Assembly: GCF_025950085.1 (NCBI RefSeq)
Contig: NZ_JAPDDS010000009.1
Location: 62,001-126,000, forward strand
Direction: 5' to 3'
Length of the DNA: 64,000 bases
Source of the DNA: Luteolibacter flavescens
GTDB taxonomy: Bacteria > Verrucomicrobiota > Verrucomicrobiia > Verrucomicrobiales > Akkermansiaceae
Shown here: positions 8,556 to 16,692 of the stretch, in pieces
Position numbering within the stretch: position 1 is the stretch's first letter
How the letters are laid out: the number at the start of each line of letters is the position of its first letter
The notes under the pieces: generated by a model
What the model saw: only the letters and a program-made list of their open reading frames with translations
Told to the model about the DNA's origin: nothing
The model's database searches: none
Position numbers and translations under genes: made by a program

Positions 8556-8966
8556 ATGAAGCGCCGCGCGTTTTCCCATCTCGCCTTGCCCTTCCTGCTC
8601 GCCGCCTGCGGTGGCATGAAGCCGGACCTGCCGCCGGAAGAGGAGGAGCTGGACCCCTACCGGCCGGTGATGGCGAACCGCATCAATGCGGTGATCTACT
8701 CCCGGCGGTCGAAAGATCAGATGCTGCTGGACCTCGCGGCGCTGGGAGTGGCCGTCGGCAAGGATTTCGCGGACTTCAAGGAGGAGAGCAAGATCGACGA
8801 CTGGTTTGGCGAGGAGTCGGAATATCTCCCGACACGCTACACCTCTCTGACCTGCGGGCTTTCCCCGGTGGTCGGGACGGATGGCCGGATCATCGGCTTC
8901 TACCGCAGCCGGAAGCGCATCGATGGAAAGATGCACGAGGAAATGGTGCTGCAGGCCGAGGCTTGA
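8556..8966 (+). CDS. Small lipoprotein of unknown function
   Basis: The protein has 136 residues with a type II signal peptide: basic start MKRR, hydrophobic core and lipobox LLAAC, so it should be lipid-anchored. The mature part begins with an acidic proline stretch (LPPEEEELDPY). A soluble region follows with no motif I recognise. It starts 10 bases after the PPK2 stop, so co-transcription is likely. A role in polyphosphate metabolism would be guesswork. Confidence 0.7.
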   Translation: MKRRAFSHLALPFLLAACGGMKPDLPPEEEELDPYRPVMANRINAVIYSRRSKDQMLLDLAALGVAVGKDFADFKEESKIDDWFGEESEYLPTRYTSLTCGLSPVVGTDGRIIGFYRSRKRIDGKMHEEMVLQAEA

Positions 8967-9004
8967 GGGTGAGCGCCCGCGGGCTTCCCGGTCACGGCGA
9001 CAGA

Positions 9005-9032
9005 TTGCCGTGGTCCCGGCATTATGTATGTT
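9005..9032 (+). promoter_or_regulatory. Predicted promoter of the alpha/beta hydrolase
   Basis: TTGCCG (9005-9010), a 16-base spacer and TATGTT (9027-9032) end 7 bases before the ATG at 9040. This implies a leaderless transcript and supports that start codon. Confidence 0.55.
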
Positions 9033-9039
9033 GGGAGAG

Positions 9040-9960
9040 ATGAGTCGGGGAACCATGCTGACAAGATGGCGGAAAATCGGGCGGAGGCTCCTGGTTTCCG
9101 GCGTCGTCGTGCTGCTGCTGGGGTTGGTTTCCTGCGGGCTCACCACGAAGCTCGTTTCAGAGGCGATCGTGCAGCCGCCGCGCAAGGGCGTGGCCGCCCC
9201 GGTGCCAGAGGACTTCGCTGCCCGCACCTTTGTCCTGCCGGACAAGGTGGAGATGCGCGTGTGGGAAGCCCGCCCGAAGGAGCTGCCCCGCGCCGCCATC
9301 CTCGTGCTGCACGGCGTCTCCGACTCGAAGGCGAGCCAGGTGGAGGGGCTGCGCTACCTCGCCCGCCGCGGCGTCTATGCCATGGCCCCGGATTTCCGCG
9401 CGCATGGCGACAGCGGCGGGAAATTCGCCACCTACGGGTATCAGGAAAAGAACGATCTCACTTTGCTACGCCGCGCCATCGAGAAGGAATTCCCCGGCAT
9501 CCCGGTCGGGCTCTGGGGTACCTCATATGGCGGGGCCGTCGCGCTGCAGGCCATGTCGGTGGACGGGGGATTCGACTTCGGCATCATCGAGAGCACCTTC
9601 GCCGATCTCCGCGCCGTCGCGCAGGATCAGGTGACCATGCGGACCACGCTGCCGGTCAGCGGGCTCGGCCCGTATTTCATCGACGCCGCGGGCAAGCTCG
9701 CCTCCTTCGACCCCGGGGCCGTGGCCCCCGAGCGCGCCATCGAAAAGGTCCGCGCCCCCGTGCTGCACCTCCACGGCGAGGCCGACGAGCTCATCCCCAT
9801 CGCCCAAGGCTGGCGCATCGCCAGCCACGCCAAGGGGGAGAACTACCGCTTCGTCCCCATCGCCCGAGGCACCCACTACCACCTCCGCGCCGGTGACCCC
9901 GCGAAGTACCACCGCGAGGTGGAGGGCTTCCTGGACAAGGTGGTGCCGAGGGTGAGGTGA
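9040..9960 (+). CDS. Alpha/beta hydrolase, membrane-anchored or lipoprotein
   Basis: This is an alpha/beta-hydrolase-fold protein of about 306 residues. A hydrophobic N-terminal segment (about 15-30) ends in GLVSC, which could be a lipobox or the end of a membrane anchor. The oxyanion HG motif is VLHGVSDSK. The nucleophile elbow is GTSYGG, the acid lies in HLHGEADELIP and the catalytic His in GTHYHLR. It resembles BAAT/YqkD-like hydrolases of unknown substrate. ATGs at 9028 and 9055 are also in frame; 9040 is chosen because a promoter ends 7 bases upstream. It is followed by a repeat and a terminator-like hairpin. Confidence 0.8.
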   Translation: MSRGTMLTRWRKIGRRLLVSGVVVLLLGLVSCGLTTKLVSEAIVQPPRKGVAAPVPEDFAARTFVLPDKVEMRVWEARPKELPRAAILVLHGVSDSKASQVEGLRYLARRGVYAMAPDFRAHGDSGGKFATYGYQEKNDLTLLRRAIEKEFPGIPVGLWGTSYGGAVALQAMSVDGGFDFGIIESTFADLRAVAQDQVTMRTTLPVSGLGPYFIDAAGKLASFDPGAVAPERAIEKVRAPVLHLHGEADELIPIAQGWRIASHAKGENYRFVPIARGTHYHLRAGDPAKYHREVEGFLDKVVPRVR

Positions 9961-9974
9961 GGAGGCTGATTGAT

Positions 9975-10160
9975 TGCCCCGGCAGGGGCGTCGGAAATTA
10001 GCCGGCGGCGTGAGCCGCCGGATAGGGCGATAACGACGGACCCGCCCTGGTAGGGGCGGTGGAAACGCCGTCTCAATCCCCCTGGCCCGCTTTCCGAACC
10101 ATACTCGCCGGCTAAAGCCAGCGCTCCGCCTGCGGCGCGATCTCCCATCCGGGTCGCAAG
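9975..10160. repeat. Interspersed palindromic repeat
   Basis: This non-coding spacer has several hairpins: GCCCCGGCAGGGGC (from about 9977), CCGGCGGC-GTGA-GCCGCCGG (10002-10021, perfect 8-bp stem) and partly paired blocks through 'CGCCGGCTAAAGCCAGCG'. It resembles REP-like elements common in planctomycete and verrucomicrobial genomes. The family name is not known to me. Confidence 0.6.
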
Positions 10161-10170
10161 GCCGAAAGAA

Positions 10171-10205
10171 GCCCCGCCGGACATGAGGTCGCGGCGGGGC
10201 TCTTT
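10171..10205. terminator. Bidirectional hairpin between converging genes
   Basis: GCCCCGCC (10171-10178) pairs with GGCGGGGC (10193-10200), followed by TCTTTT on the plus strand. It lies between the hydrolase (+) and the rpiB-glyA fusion (-), and probably ends the plus-strand transcript. Confidence 0.7.
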
Positions 10206-10254
10206 TAAATCTGACTTTTTACGGATACCGGCTTCACCGGTACCGCCGGTCACA

Positions 10255-11928
10255 TCACATCGGCATCGGGAAGGCGCGGTTGAAGGCAAACACCTTGTCG
10301 CGGATGACGTGCAGCTTGGCCTCGTCACCGATCGCTCCGAGCGCTTCGGCGATGAAGTCGGCCACCTGCTCGACGTCCTTCTCCTTCATGCCGCGGGTGG
10401 TCACGGCGGGCGTGCCGATGCGGATGCCGCTCGGCTTCATCGGCGTGCCGGTGTCAAAGGGGATCGAGTTCTTGTTCACCGTGATGCCCGCCTCATCCAA
10501 GGCGTGCGAGGCATCGGAGCCGTTCAGACCCTTCGAGCGGAGGTCCACCATCATCACGTGGTTGTCCGTGCCGCCGGAGACGATGCGGAAGCCATGCTCG
10601 GTGAGGCGCGCGGCGAGTGCCTGCGAGTTCTTCACGATCTGCTCCTGATAGGTGCGGAATTCCGGCTTGAGAGCCTCGCCGAAGCACACCGCCTTCGCGG
10701 CGATGACGTGCATCAGCGGGCCACCCTGGATGCCCGGGAAGACCTGCGCGTCGATCTTCTTCGCGAACTCCTCCTTACACAGGATGATGCCGCCGCGCGG
10801 GCCGCGCAGGGACTTGTGCGTCGTGGAGGTGACGAAGTCGGCGTGCGGCACGGGATTCGGATGCACCCCCGCGGCCACGAGGCCGGCGATGTGCGCCATG
10901 TCCACGAAGAGATAGGCACCCACCTCGCGGGCGATCTGCGACATGCGCTCGAAGTCGATCACGCGCGAGTAGGCGCTGGCCCCGCAGGTGATCAGCGCGG
11001 GCTTCACCTCGCGGGCGAGCTCGGCGAGGTGGTCGTAGTCGATCTGCTCGTCCTCCTTGCTCACGCCGTAGTGGACCACGTCGTAGAATTTGCCGGAGAA
11101 GTTCGCCTTGTGGCCGTGGGTGAGGTGGCCGCCGTGCGAGAGATCCATGGTCAGGATCTTGTCGCCGGGCTTCAGCACGGAGAAATACACCGCCGTATTC
11201 GCCTGCGAGCCGGAGTGGGCCTGCACGTTCGCGTGCTCAGCGCCGAAGATCTTCTTCGCGCGATCAATGGCGAGCTGCTCGACCACGTCCACGTTTTCAC
11301 AGCCGCCGTACCAGCGCTTGCCCGGGTAGCCCTCGGCATACTTGTTCGTCAGCACGGAGCCCTGCGCCTCCATCACGGCGGGCGAGGCGAAGTTCTCGGA
11401 AGCGATCAGCTCGATGTTGTTCCGCTGGCGCTTCTCCTCGGCGACGATGGCCGCGTAGAGGTCGGGATCGATCTCCGCGATGCGGGAGCCGGAGGACTTG
11501 CAGACGCGCTGCTCGTGGCGGCCACCCTCGAAGGCGGTGGAAAGGAAAGCATCGGCCATCGCCTTCGCCGTTTCCACGTCCACGGTCTTGCCGCCCAAGC
11601 AGAGGATGTTTGCGTCGTTGTGCTGGCGGGTGGTGACGGTCTCCTCCACGGTGCGGACATTTGCCGCGCGCACGTGGCGGTGGCGGTTCGCGGCGATGGA
11701 GACGCCCACGCCGGAGGTGCAGCAGAGCACGCCGAAGTCATTCGTGCCGTCGGAGACGGCGCGGCCCACCAGATTGGCGAAGTCCGCGTAGTCCACGGAC
11801 TCGTGGCCTTGCGTGCCGAAGTCGGTGACCTCATGGCCGGCGGCCTTGAGGTGGGCGACGAGGGCATCCTTCAGGTCTACTCCGCCGTGATCGGCGCCGA
11901 GGGCAATACGCAGGGACTTCTGGCTCAT
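10255..11928 (-). CDS. Fused ribose-5-phosphate isomerase B / serine hydroxymethyltransferase
   Basis: A single 557-residue reading frame joins two complete enzymes. Residues 1-150 are RpiB (ribose-5-P to ribulose-5-P): GADHGG with Asp13/His14, catalytic-type Cys70 in [10 protein letters not shown], and QHNDANIL around His103. Residues 155-557 are GlyA, which forms glycine and methylene-tetrahydrofolate from serine. This part has IELIASENF, the substrate region [14 protein letters not shown] and PLP Lys372 in [13 protein letters not shown]. There is no linker beyond a few residues ([12 protein letters not shown]). The ATG at 11928 begins the usual RpiB N-terminus; the frame stays open upstream but reads as noise. 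Rpe is divergently transcribed 97 bases away, grouping two pentose-phosphate isomerising steps with one-carbon metabolism. Confidence 0.95.
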   Translation of the reverse strand: MSQKSLRIALGADHGGVDLKDALVAHLKAAGHEVTDFGTQGHESVDYADFANLVGRAVSDGTNDFGVLCCTSGVGVSIAANRHRHVRAANVRTVEETVTTRQHNDANILCLGGKTVDVETAKAMADAFLSTAFEGGRHEQRVCKSSGSRIAEIDPDLYAAIVAEEKRQRNNIELIASENFASPAVMEAQGSVLTNKYAEGYPGKRWYGGCENVDVVEQLAIDRAKKIFGAEHANVQAHSGSQANTAVYFSVLKPGDKILTMDLSHGGHLTHGHKANFSGKFYDVVHYGVSKEDEQIDYDHLAELAREVKPALITCGASAYSRVIDFERMSQIAREVGAYLFVDMAHIAGLVAAGVHPNPVPHADFVTSTTHKSLRGPRGGIILCKEEFAKKIDAQVFPGIQGGPLMHVIAAKAVCFGEALKPEFRTYQEQIVKNSQALAARLTEHGFRIVSGGTDNHVMMVDLRSKGLNGSDASHALDEAGITVNKNSIPFDTGTPMKPSGIRIGTPAVTTRGMKEKDVEQVADFIAEALGAIGDEAKLHVIRDKVFAFNRAFPMPM

Positions 11929-12025
11929 GATGGGTCGGCTTGGGGCGGAGGAAATGGACCGCAGGCGCGTGAAATGCAACTCCTGAGACTGCCGGAATGC
12001 CCCCCGCACCCCGCATCCGCCCCGG

Positions 12026-12763
12026 ATGACACAGGAAGCCCCCGGCCTTTCTTGGCGCTTGGCACCCCGGGCGGGGGAGGCCACCTTCCCCGACGTGATC
12101 CCGCCGACCTGCCGCGACCGTGTCATTTCGCCCTCCCTGCTAGCCGCCGATTTTTCCCGCATCCGCGATGAGGTGACGCGCGCGATCCACTCCGGCGCGG
12201 ACTGGATCCACCTGGACGTGATGGACGGCCACTTCGTGGACAATATCTCCTTCGGCCCGGCCGTGGTGCAGGCGGTCCATGAGACAAATGACATCTACCT
12301 GGACGTCCACCTCATGGTCTCGCGGCCGGATCACTTCCTGCCACGCTTCATCGCAGCCGGGTCGGATCTCATCACCGTGCACGTGGAGGCGGACCACGAC
12401 GTGGCCGCCACCCTGCGCGCCATCCGCGAGGCGGGCTGCAAGGCCGGGCTCGCGCTGAATCCCGCCACGCCCTTCGAGGCCGTGGTGCCGTATCTCGACC
12501 AGATCGACCTGCTCCTCTGCATGACCGTGGTTCCCGGCTTCGGCGGGCAGGCCTTCATGGATGAAGTGCTGCCGAAGATCGAGGCCGCGGCGCAGTGGCG
12601 CGACGAGCACGGGCTGGCTTACCACATCGAGGTGGACGGCGGCATCGACGCCCTCACCGCCGCCCGCTGCGCGAAAGCCGGGGCAAATGTGATGGTCGCG
12701 GGCTCCTCCACCTTCCGCGCTCCGGACATGGCGCAAGCGGTGAAGCAGATCCGCGAGGCCTGA
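12026..12763 (+). CDS. rpe: Ribulose-phosphate 3-epimerase
   Basis: It interconverts ribulose-5-P and xylulose-5-P in the pentose phosphate pathway. The TIM-barrel signatures are all present: [22 protein letters not shown] with metal ligands, [16 protein letters not shown] and VDGGID. From the ATG at 12026 the protein has 245 residues, with an extra 32-residue N-terminal stretch before the first strand. A GTG at 12095 would give 222 residues, closer to family size, and may be the true start. It is divergent from the rpiB-glyA fusion, whose RpiB half acts on the same ribulose-5-P pool. Confidence 0.95.
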   Translation: MTQEAPGLSWRLAPRAGEATFPDVIPPTCRDRVISPSLLAADFSRIRDEVTRAIHSGADWIHLDVMDGHFVDNISFGPAVVQAVHETNDIYLDVHLMVSRPDHFLPRFIAAGSDLITVHVEADHDVAATLRAIREAGCKAGLALNPATPFEAVVPYLDQIDLLLCMTVVPGFGGQAFMDEVLPKIEAAAQWRDEHGLAYHIEVDGGIDALTAARCAKAGANVMVAGSSTFRAPDMAQAVKQIREA

Positions 12764-12824
12764 AAACCGACGAATCTGCCGCCCGGCGGCGCTATACTCC
12801 TGTCCTGCCCGTTTTCTCATCGCC

Positions 12825-13775
12825 ATGAAACCCGTAGTCGTCACCGCCATCGCCCTGCTCAGCTTCGCCGCAGGCTGGGTCATCAAGCCGACACCCGATG
12901 CGGCCCCGGATGCCTCGGCCACCGCGAATGGCGCGTCAAATACGACCCGTGGTAACGGAGGCAGCAGCGGAAATGTGAGGCTCGACGGGAAATCCAGCCA
13001 GCGCCCGCTGGTGCTGAAGCAGCGCGGGACAGCGCCGGCCGCGTCCGATCCGGAGCTGGTTTCCGCTCAGGCACGCTTTCAGGAGAACTTCGGCAATGCG
13101 GCGGATCGCGCGCAGAATGCCCGCCTGTCCCGCCTCACCGAGGCGCTCGGGCTCAGCGAGGAGCAGCGGCAGACGCTGGCCGTGCTCTTGGCAAACCGCC
13201 GCGACGGCTTCCGAGATCTGCAGAGCAGCAGCACAAATCCCGTGGATGCCATCCAGCAGGCCGGCATTTCCGAGCAGGCCTTCATGGAAGACGTGAAGAA
13301 GCTCCTGGACCCCGAGCAGGTCGCCGCGCTCGATGATTTCAAGCAGCGGGAAAGCGACAACCGCATCGAGGCAAAGGCCCAGCGGGACGTGGCAGACCTC
13401 ATCGGCTTGGTAGATCTTTCCGAGGATCAGCGCGAGCAGGCGCTGGGTGCCATGCGCGAGATCAGCGAGGCCGCCGCGGCGAGACGCCCGGCGGGCTGGG
13501 CGCTCATGAATGAATCCTTTGGCATGGTCGGCCCGAACCAAGCTTCCGTCCTGGAAGACTTGGGCGACGTGATGGATGATCCCGAGGCGATGCAGAACCC
13601 GCAGGAAGTGCAGCGCCGCCTCATCGAGGCGCAACGCGCCACCGCAGAGGTCCGCGTCTCTGCGCTGAAGGGCATCCTCACCCCGGCCCAGCTCGCACAA
13701 TATCGCTCCACGCTGGAGGCGCGCTCGACCCTCATGGAAGGCTTCACGCCGCCGCCGCTCAACCCGCCGCGCTGA
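12825..13775 (+). CDS. Exported LTXXQ/Spy-like helical protein
   Basis: This 316-residue protein has an N-terminal signal or anchor (residues 3-18), a Ser/Gly/Thr-rich linker (25-60) and a largely helical body. The body repeats motifs of the LTXXQ (CpxP/Spy) type: LGLSEEQRQ, VDLSEDQRE and LTPAQLAQY. Such proteins are periplasmic chaperones or stress sensors; the function here is inferred only from these motifs. The C-terminus ends in a Pro-rich tail. A TATACT -10-like box (12793-12798) lies 26 bases before the ATG without a good -35. The parvulin gene follows after 7 bases, so an envelope folding unit is plausible. The body resembles the C-terminal part of the sigma fusion at 16693-18369. Confidence 0.7.
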   Translation: MKPVVVTAIALLSFAAGWVIKPTPDAAPDASATANGASNTTRGNGGSSGNVRLDGKSSQRPLVLKQRGTAPAASDPELVSAQARFQENFGNAADRAQNARLSRLTEALGLSEEQRQTLAVLLANRRDGFRDLQSSSTNPVDAIQQAGISEQAFMEDVKKLLDPEQVAALDDFKQRESDNRIEAKAQRDVADLIGLVDLSEDQREQALGAMREISEAAAARRPAGWALMNESFGMVGPNQASVLEDLGDVMDDPEAMQNPQEVQRRLIEAQRATAEVRVSALKGILTPAQLAQYRSTLEARSTLMEGFTPPPLNPPR

Positions 13776-13782
13776 TACCGGC

Positions 13783-14628
13783 ATGCTGCGAGTCAATGGT
13801 GAGCAGGCCGATCCCGCGCTGATCGAGGATGCCTATGTCCGCTTCAAGGCGGAGGCGGAACTGGCCAGCGAGGTCTCCTGCTGCGAGCGGGATGATGAAT
13901 TCCGCGCACAGGCAGAGGAGGAGGTCATCGATGGCATCCTGCTCGCCCAGGAGGCGGAGCGCCGCGTGCCGCAGCCACTCGCAGACGAGGTCCGCACGGC
14001 CTTCGAGGAAACCTTGCGCGAGTGGCGACGCCACGGTGCCTCGTGGGACCTGCTGGACGCCCAGCGCGACTCGCTGCGCGCGGAGACCGTCTCGCAGCTC
14101 CGCATGGAGCGCTTCACCGCCAGCCTGTGGGACGGCCTGCCGGAGCTGACTTACGATGAGCTTCGTACTTGGTACGACGCGAATATCACCCGCTTCCGTA
14201 CGCCCGCCGAGGCGCAGGTGCTCCATATGGTGCGCTTCCCGGAGAATTCCAATCCGTGGGAAGACTACGCCGCCATGCTGGCCATTCGCACCCGCGCGCT
14301 AGCCGGCGAGGACTTCGCCACGCTGGCCGCCGAGAATACCCAGAAGAAAAGCGGCGAGACCGATCTCGGGTGGATCGACCAGCAGCGTTTGCTGAATCCC
14401 TTCGAGGCGATGCTCTTCTCGATGCAGGAGGGCGAAATCAGCCCCGTCTTCCACTACGAGCAGGCCTACCACCTCGTGAAGGTTACCGGCGTCCGCCCGG
14501 CCTCCGTCCAGCCCTTCGAAGAAGTCGTCAACAGCATCCGGGAGGAAGTCGCGCGCACCCGCCGCCTGCAGGTGCTGAAGGATCTCGCCGCCGAACTCCG
14601 CACCACCGCGGTCATCGAGCGGGAGTGA
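13783..14628 (+). CDS. Parvulin-type peptidyl-prolyl isomerase
   Basis: This 281-residue protein follows the SurA/PpiC layout. A helical N-terminal domain (about 10-115, SurA_N-like) precedes a rotamase domain (about 140-245). The rotamase part includes AEAQVLHMVRFPE, the loop SGETDLGWIDQQRLLNPFE and ISPVFHYEQAYHLVKVTGV. There is no signal peptide, which is unusual because the helical domain suits envelope clients. Either it works in the cytoplasm or is secreted in another way. It starts 7 bases after the LTXXQ protein and converges on the methyltransferase with a 3-base gap. Confidence 0.8.
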   Translation: MLRVNGEQADPALIEDAYVRFKAEAELASEVSCCERDDEFRAQAEEEVIDGILLAQEAERRVPQPLADEVRTAFEETLREWRRHGASWDLLDAQRDSLRAETVSQLRMERFTASLWDGLPELTYDELRTWYDANITRFRTPAEAQVLHMVRFPENSNPWEDYAAMLAIRTRALAGEDFATLAAENTQKKSGETDLGWIDQQRLLNPFEAMLFSMQEGEISPVFHYEQAYHLVKVTGVRPASVQPFEEVVNSIREEVARTRRLQVLKDLAAELRTTAVIERE

Positions 14629-14631
14629 CCG

Positions 14632-15282
14632 CTACGCCTTCTCCATCACGATCAGGTGATTGTTGAAGGGCGTGCCGCCCCACAGCGGGCTGATCGTGAC
14701 CTTGCCGTGGGGTGATAGATTCCTCTGGAACTCCTCCGCAGAGGGATAGTGCGTCGGTGCCGCCTTCATCCAGAAGGTGGCCTTCGCGATGTAGTCGCAG
14801 AAGACCGTCACCTTGAAGCGCCGCGAGTCATCGCGCAGGCAGGAGCGGATCACCAGCTTGCCGCCCGGCGCGACGCGGGATGCGGCGAGGCCGATCAGGG
14901 TCGCCTGTTCTTCCGGGGTGAAAAACTGGAGGATATCGAGGATCGTCACATTCCCATGATGCTCCGGCAGACCTTGGCGAGCATCGTGGGTGGCGAAGGA
15001 AAGGTCGCGGTGATCCAGCGCGGCGGATGCCTTCCAGGCGGACTCGATTTTCCGCGGATCGTAGTCCACGCCCGTGATGGGGAAGTCCAGCCCACGCTCG
15101 CGGAGATAGAAGGCCAGCAGCCCGAGACCGCAGCCGAGGTCGAGCAGGGGCAGTGCCGAGCCGCGGAGTTCTTCGTGCACCGCGCCGTAGAGCGGATCGG
15201 TCTTCACCTTCGATCCCACGTAGCAGCGGTCCCAGACCCCGGGGAAGGGGGCGGCGAGTTTTTTGGGAAGATCGGCGGTCAC
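14632..15282 (-). CDS. Class I SAM-dependent methyltransferase
   Basis: The predicted protein has about 216 residues. Motif I, LLDLGCGLGLLAFYL, binds S-adenosylmethionine; VDYDPRKIESA is motif II and NVTILDILQFF precedes the motif IV strand. The C-terminus lacks a recognisable substrate domain. I place the start at the GTG of 15282-15280, because it overlaps the stop of the upstream glycosyltransferase by four bases (GTGA), a sign of translational coupling. Upstream residues in the same frame are the shadow of that gene. Together the two may modify a lipid or glycan; the substrate is unknown. Confidence 0.8.
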   Translation of the reverse strand: MTADLPKKLAAPFPGVWDRCYVGSKVKTDPLYGAVHEELRGSALPLLDLGCGLGLLAFYLRERGLDFPITGVDYDPRKIESAWKASAALDHRDLSFATHDARQGLPEHHGNVTILDILQFFTPEEQATLIGLAASRVAPGGKLVIRSCLRDDSRRFKVTVFCDYIAKATFWMKAAPTHYPSAEEFQRNLSPHGKVTISPLWGGTPFNNHLIVMEKA

Positions 15283-16055
15283 TTGCGGGGCGGGCTGAGG
15301 GAAAGGAGCGGGTTTTCGCCCCGCAAGGCAAGCCAAGGTAAGCGGACGAGAAAGCCGAAGAACAGCCGCGTGTGCATCCACGTCAGCAAGGTGTTATCCC
15401 GGAGATAGCGGAATTGCGACACGCCGCCTTCCTCGCGGCTGAGATAGCGGACAGGAGTGGGCAGGTTCAGGATGGGGACGCCGCGCCAAGCGAGGCGCAC
15501 GGCCACCTCGGGATCGAAGTCGAAGCGCCGGGCAAAGCTGGTGCTCTCAAAGACCTCCACCAGCCCGGCCGCAGGGTAGAGCCGCATGCCGAAGAGCGAG
15601 TCATCGATGCCCCAGCCCATGGTTTCCAGGTTTGCCCAGAAATTCGAAACCTTCCGGCCGTTCACCCGCAGCGCCGGGGCGGAGGCGTCGAAGACCGGGC
15701 GGCCGAAGACCGCGGCTTCCGGGTGCCGGTGGGAGAGGCCGAAGTAATCCGGGATCATCTCCGCCGGGTGCTGGCCGTCCGCATCCATGCACAGCACGTG
15801 GGTGAAGCCCTCGGCCAGCGCGTCGCGGGTCCCGTGCAGGACGGCGGAGCCTTTCCCGGCGTTCTTTGCGAGGCGGGTGACTTTCAGCAGCGGATTGGCC
15901 AGCAGCGGCTCGAGGAGATCCGGCGAACCGTCCGTGGAGCCGTCGATCACCACCCGCACCGGCACGCCCTGGGCCAGCGCCGCGGCGACGGTGGCTGGGA
16001 GGATGGGTCCGGTATTGTAGCTGGGGATGAGAACGACAGGTCGGGAATCCGGCAT
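15279..16055 (-). CDS. Family 2 glycosyltransferase
   Basis: This 258-residue GT-A glycosyltransferase is of the dolichyl-phosphate-mannose-synthase type. It has LIPSYNTG at the start, the nucleotide-binding VVIDGSTDGS and the metal-binding CMDADGQHPAEM (D-x-D). A later acceptor region is GIDDSLFGMRLYP. A short hydrophobic C-terminus (about 225-245) may touch the membrane. The stop overlaps the start of the methyltransferase. Polyprenyl-phosphate or lipid glycosylation is possible but not shown. Confidence 0.85.
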   Translation of the reverse strand: MPDSRPVVLIPSYNTGPILPATVAAALAQGVPVRVVIDGSTDGSPDLLEPLLANPLLKVTRLAKNAGKGSAVLHGTRDALAEGFTHVLCMDADGQHPAEMIPDYFGLSHRHPEAAVFGRPVFDASAPALRVNGRKVSNFWANLETMGWGIDDSLFGMRLYPAAGLVEVFESTSFARRFDFDPEVAVRLAWRGVPILNLPTPVRYLSREEGGVSQFRYLRDNTLLTWMHTRLFFGFLVRLPWLALRGENPLLSLSPPRK

Positions 16056-16239
16056 GCGGGGGAGGTGTGACGCGGAAATCTTCGGTCAGCAATCCTCCAG
16101 TCAGCAATCGGGGCGGGCAATGGGCCGAAAGATGCATCCCGTGCATCGCGCACCATCGGGGCGGGTTTTTCCGTAGCGTCAGGACGCCGGTAGCCCGATT
16201 GGTGATTGAGCGATCGATGAATGGTGATTTCATCCCCGC

Positions 16240-16605
16240 ATGCGCGCCCGCGTCACCAAGGACTTCCGCTTCGAAGCCGCCCACACCCTGCCGAGCCTGC
16301 CGGAGGACCACAAATGCCGCCGCATGCACGGCCACAGCTTCAAGGTGGAGATCTCCATCGAGGGAGAGGTGGATGAGTCCGTCGGCTGGGTCTATGACCA
16401 CAAGCGGATCTCCGAGGCCATGAATCCGCTGCTGGAGCTGCTGGATCACGGCTATCTCAATGACATCGAGGGACTTGAAAGCCCCACCATCGAGCGGATG
16501 GCGGGCTGGTTTTGGAAGAAGCTCGCGCCCCAGCTCCCGGGCCTCGCGGAGATCGTGATCTACGAGACCCCGACCGCCCGCTGCTCTTTCAAGGGGGAAT
16601 TCTGA
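16240..16605 (+). CDS. queD: 6-carboxytetrahydropterin synthase (QueD/PTPS family)
   Basis: It converts 7,8-dihydroneopterin triphosphate to 6-carboxytetrahydropterin in queuosine and deazapurine synthesis. The protein is 121 residues, normal for the family. The zinc ligands are His15 (FEAAH) and His30/His32 (RMHGHS). The catalytic Cys26 lies four residues before His30, and a C-terminal IVIYETPTARC carries the conserved Glu. No other queuosine gene is nearby. A long inverted repeat follows the stop codon. Confidence 0.9.
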   Translation: MRARVTKDFRFEAAHTLPSLPEDHKCRRMHGHSFKVEISIEGEVDESVGWVYDHKRISEAMNPLLELLDHGYLNDIEGLESPTIERMAGWFWKKLAPQLPGLAEIVIYETPTARCSFKGEF

Positions 16606-16609
16606 GCCT

Positions 16610-16681
16610 GTCCGTGGCTGTGGCCGGAGGCCGCAAGCCCTGCCTGGTGAGGACCTGCGGCTGGAGGCCGCGGCCACGGAC
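16610..16681. terminator. Long inverted repeat between convergent genes
   Basis: GTCCGTGGC (16610-16618) pairs with GCCACGGAC (16673-16681), with inner GGCCGGAGGCCGC and GGAGGCCGCGGCC blocks that extend the fold. It lies between queD (+) and the sigma fusion (-) and has no T-run, so it may be an interspersed repeat serving as a two-way stop. Confidence 0.5.
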
Positions 16682-16692
16682 CACCGGTCAGC

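Noticed and set aside
6068-8617. 849-residue minus-strand ORF across the ppx-like and PPK2 genes
   Set aside because: It covers two well-supported genes on opposite strands in another frame, and its second half is Arg/Pro/Ala noise.
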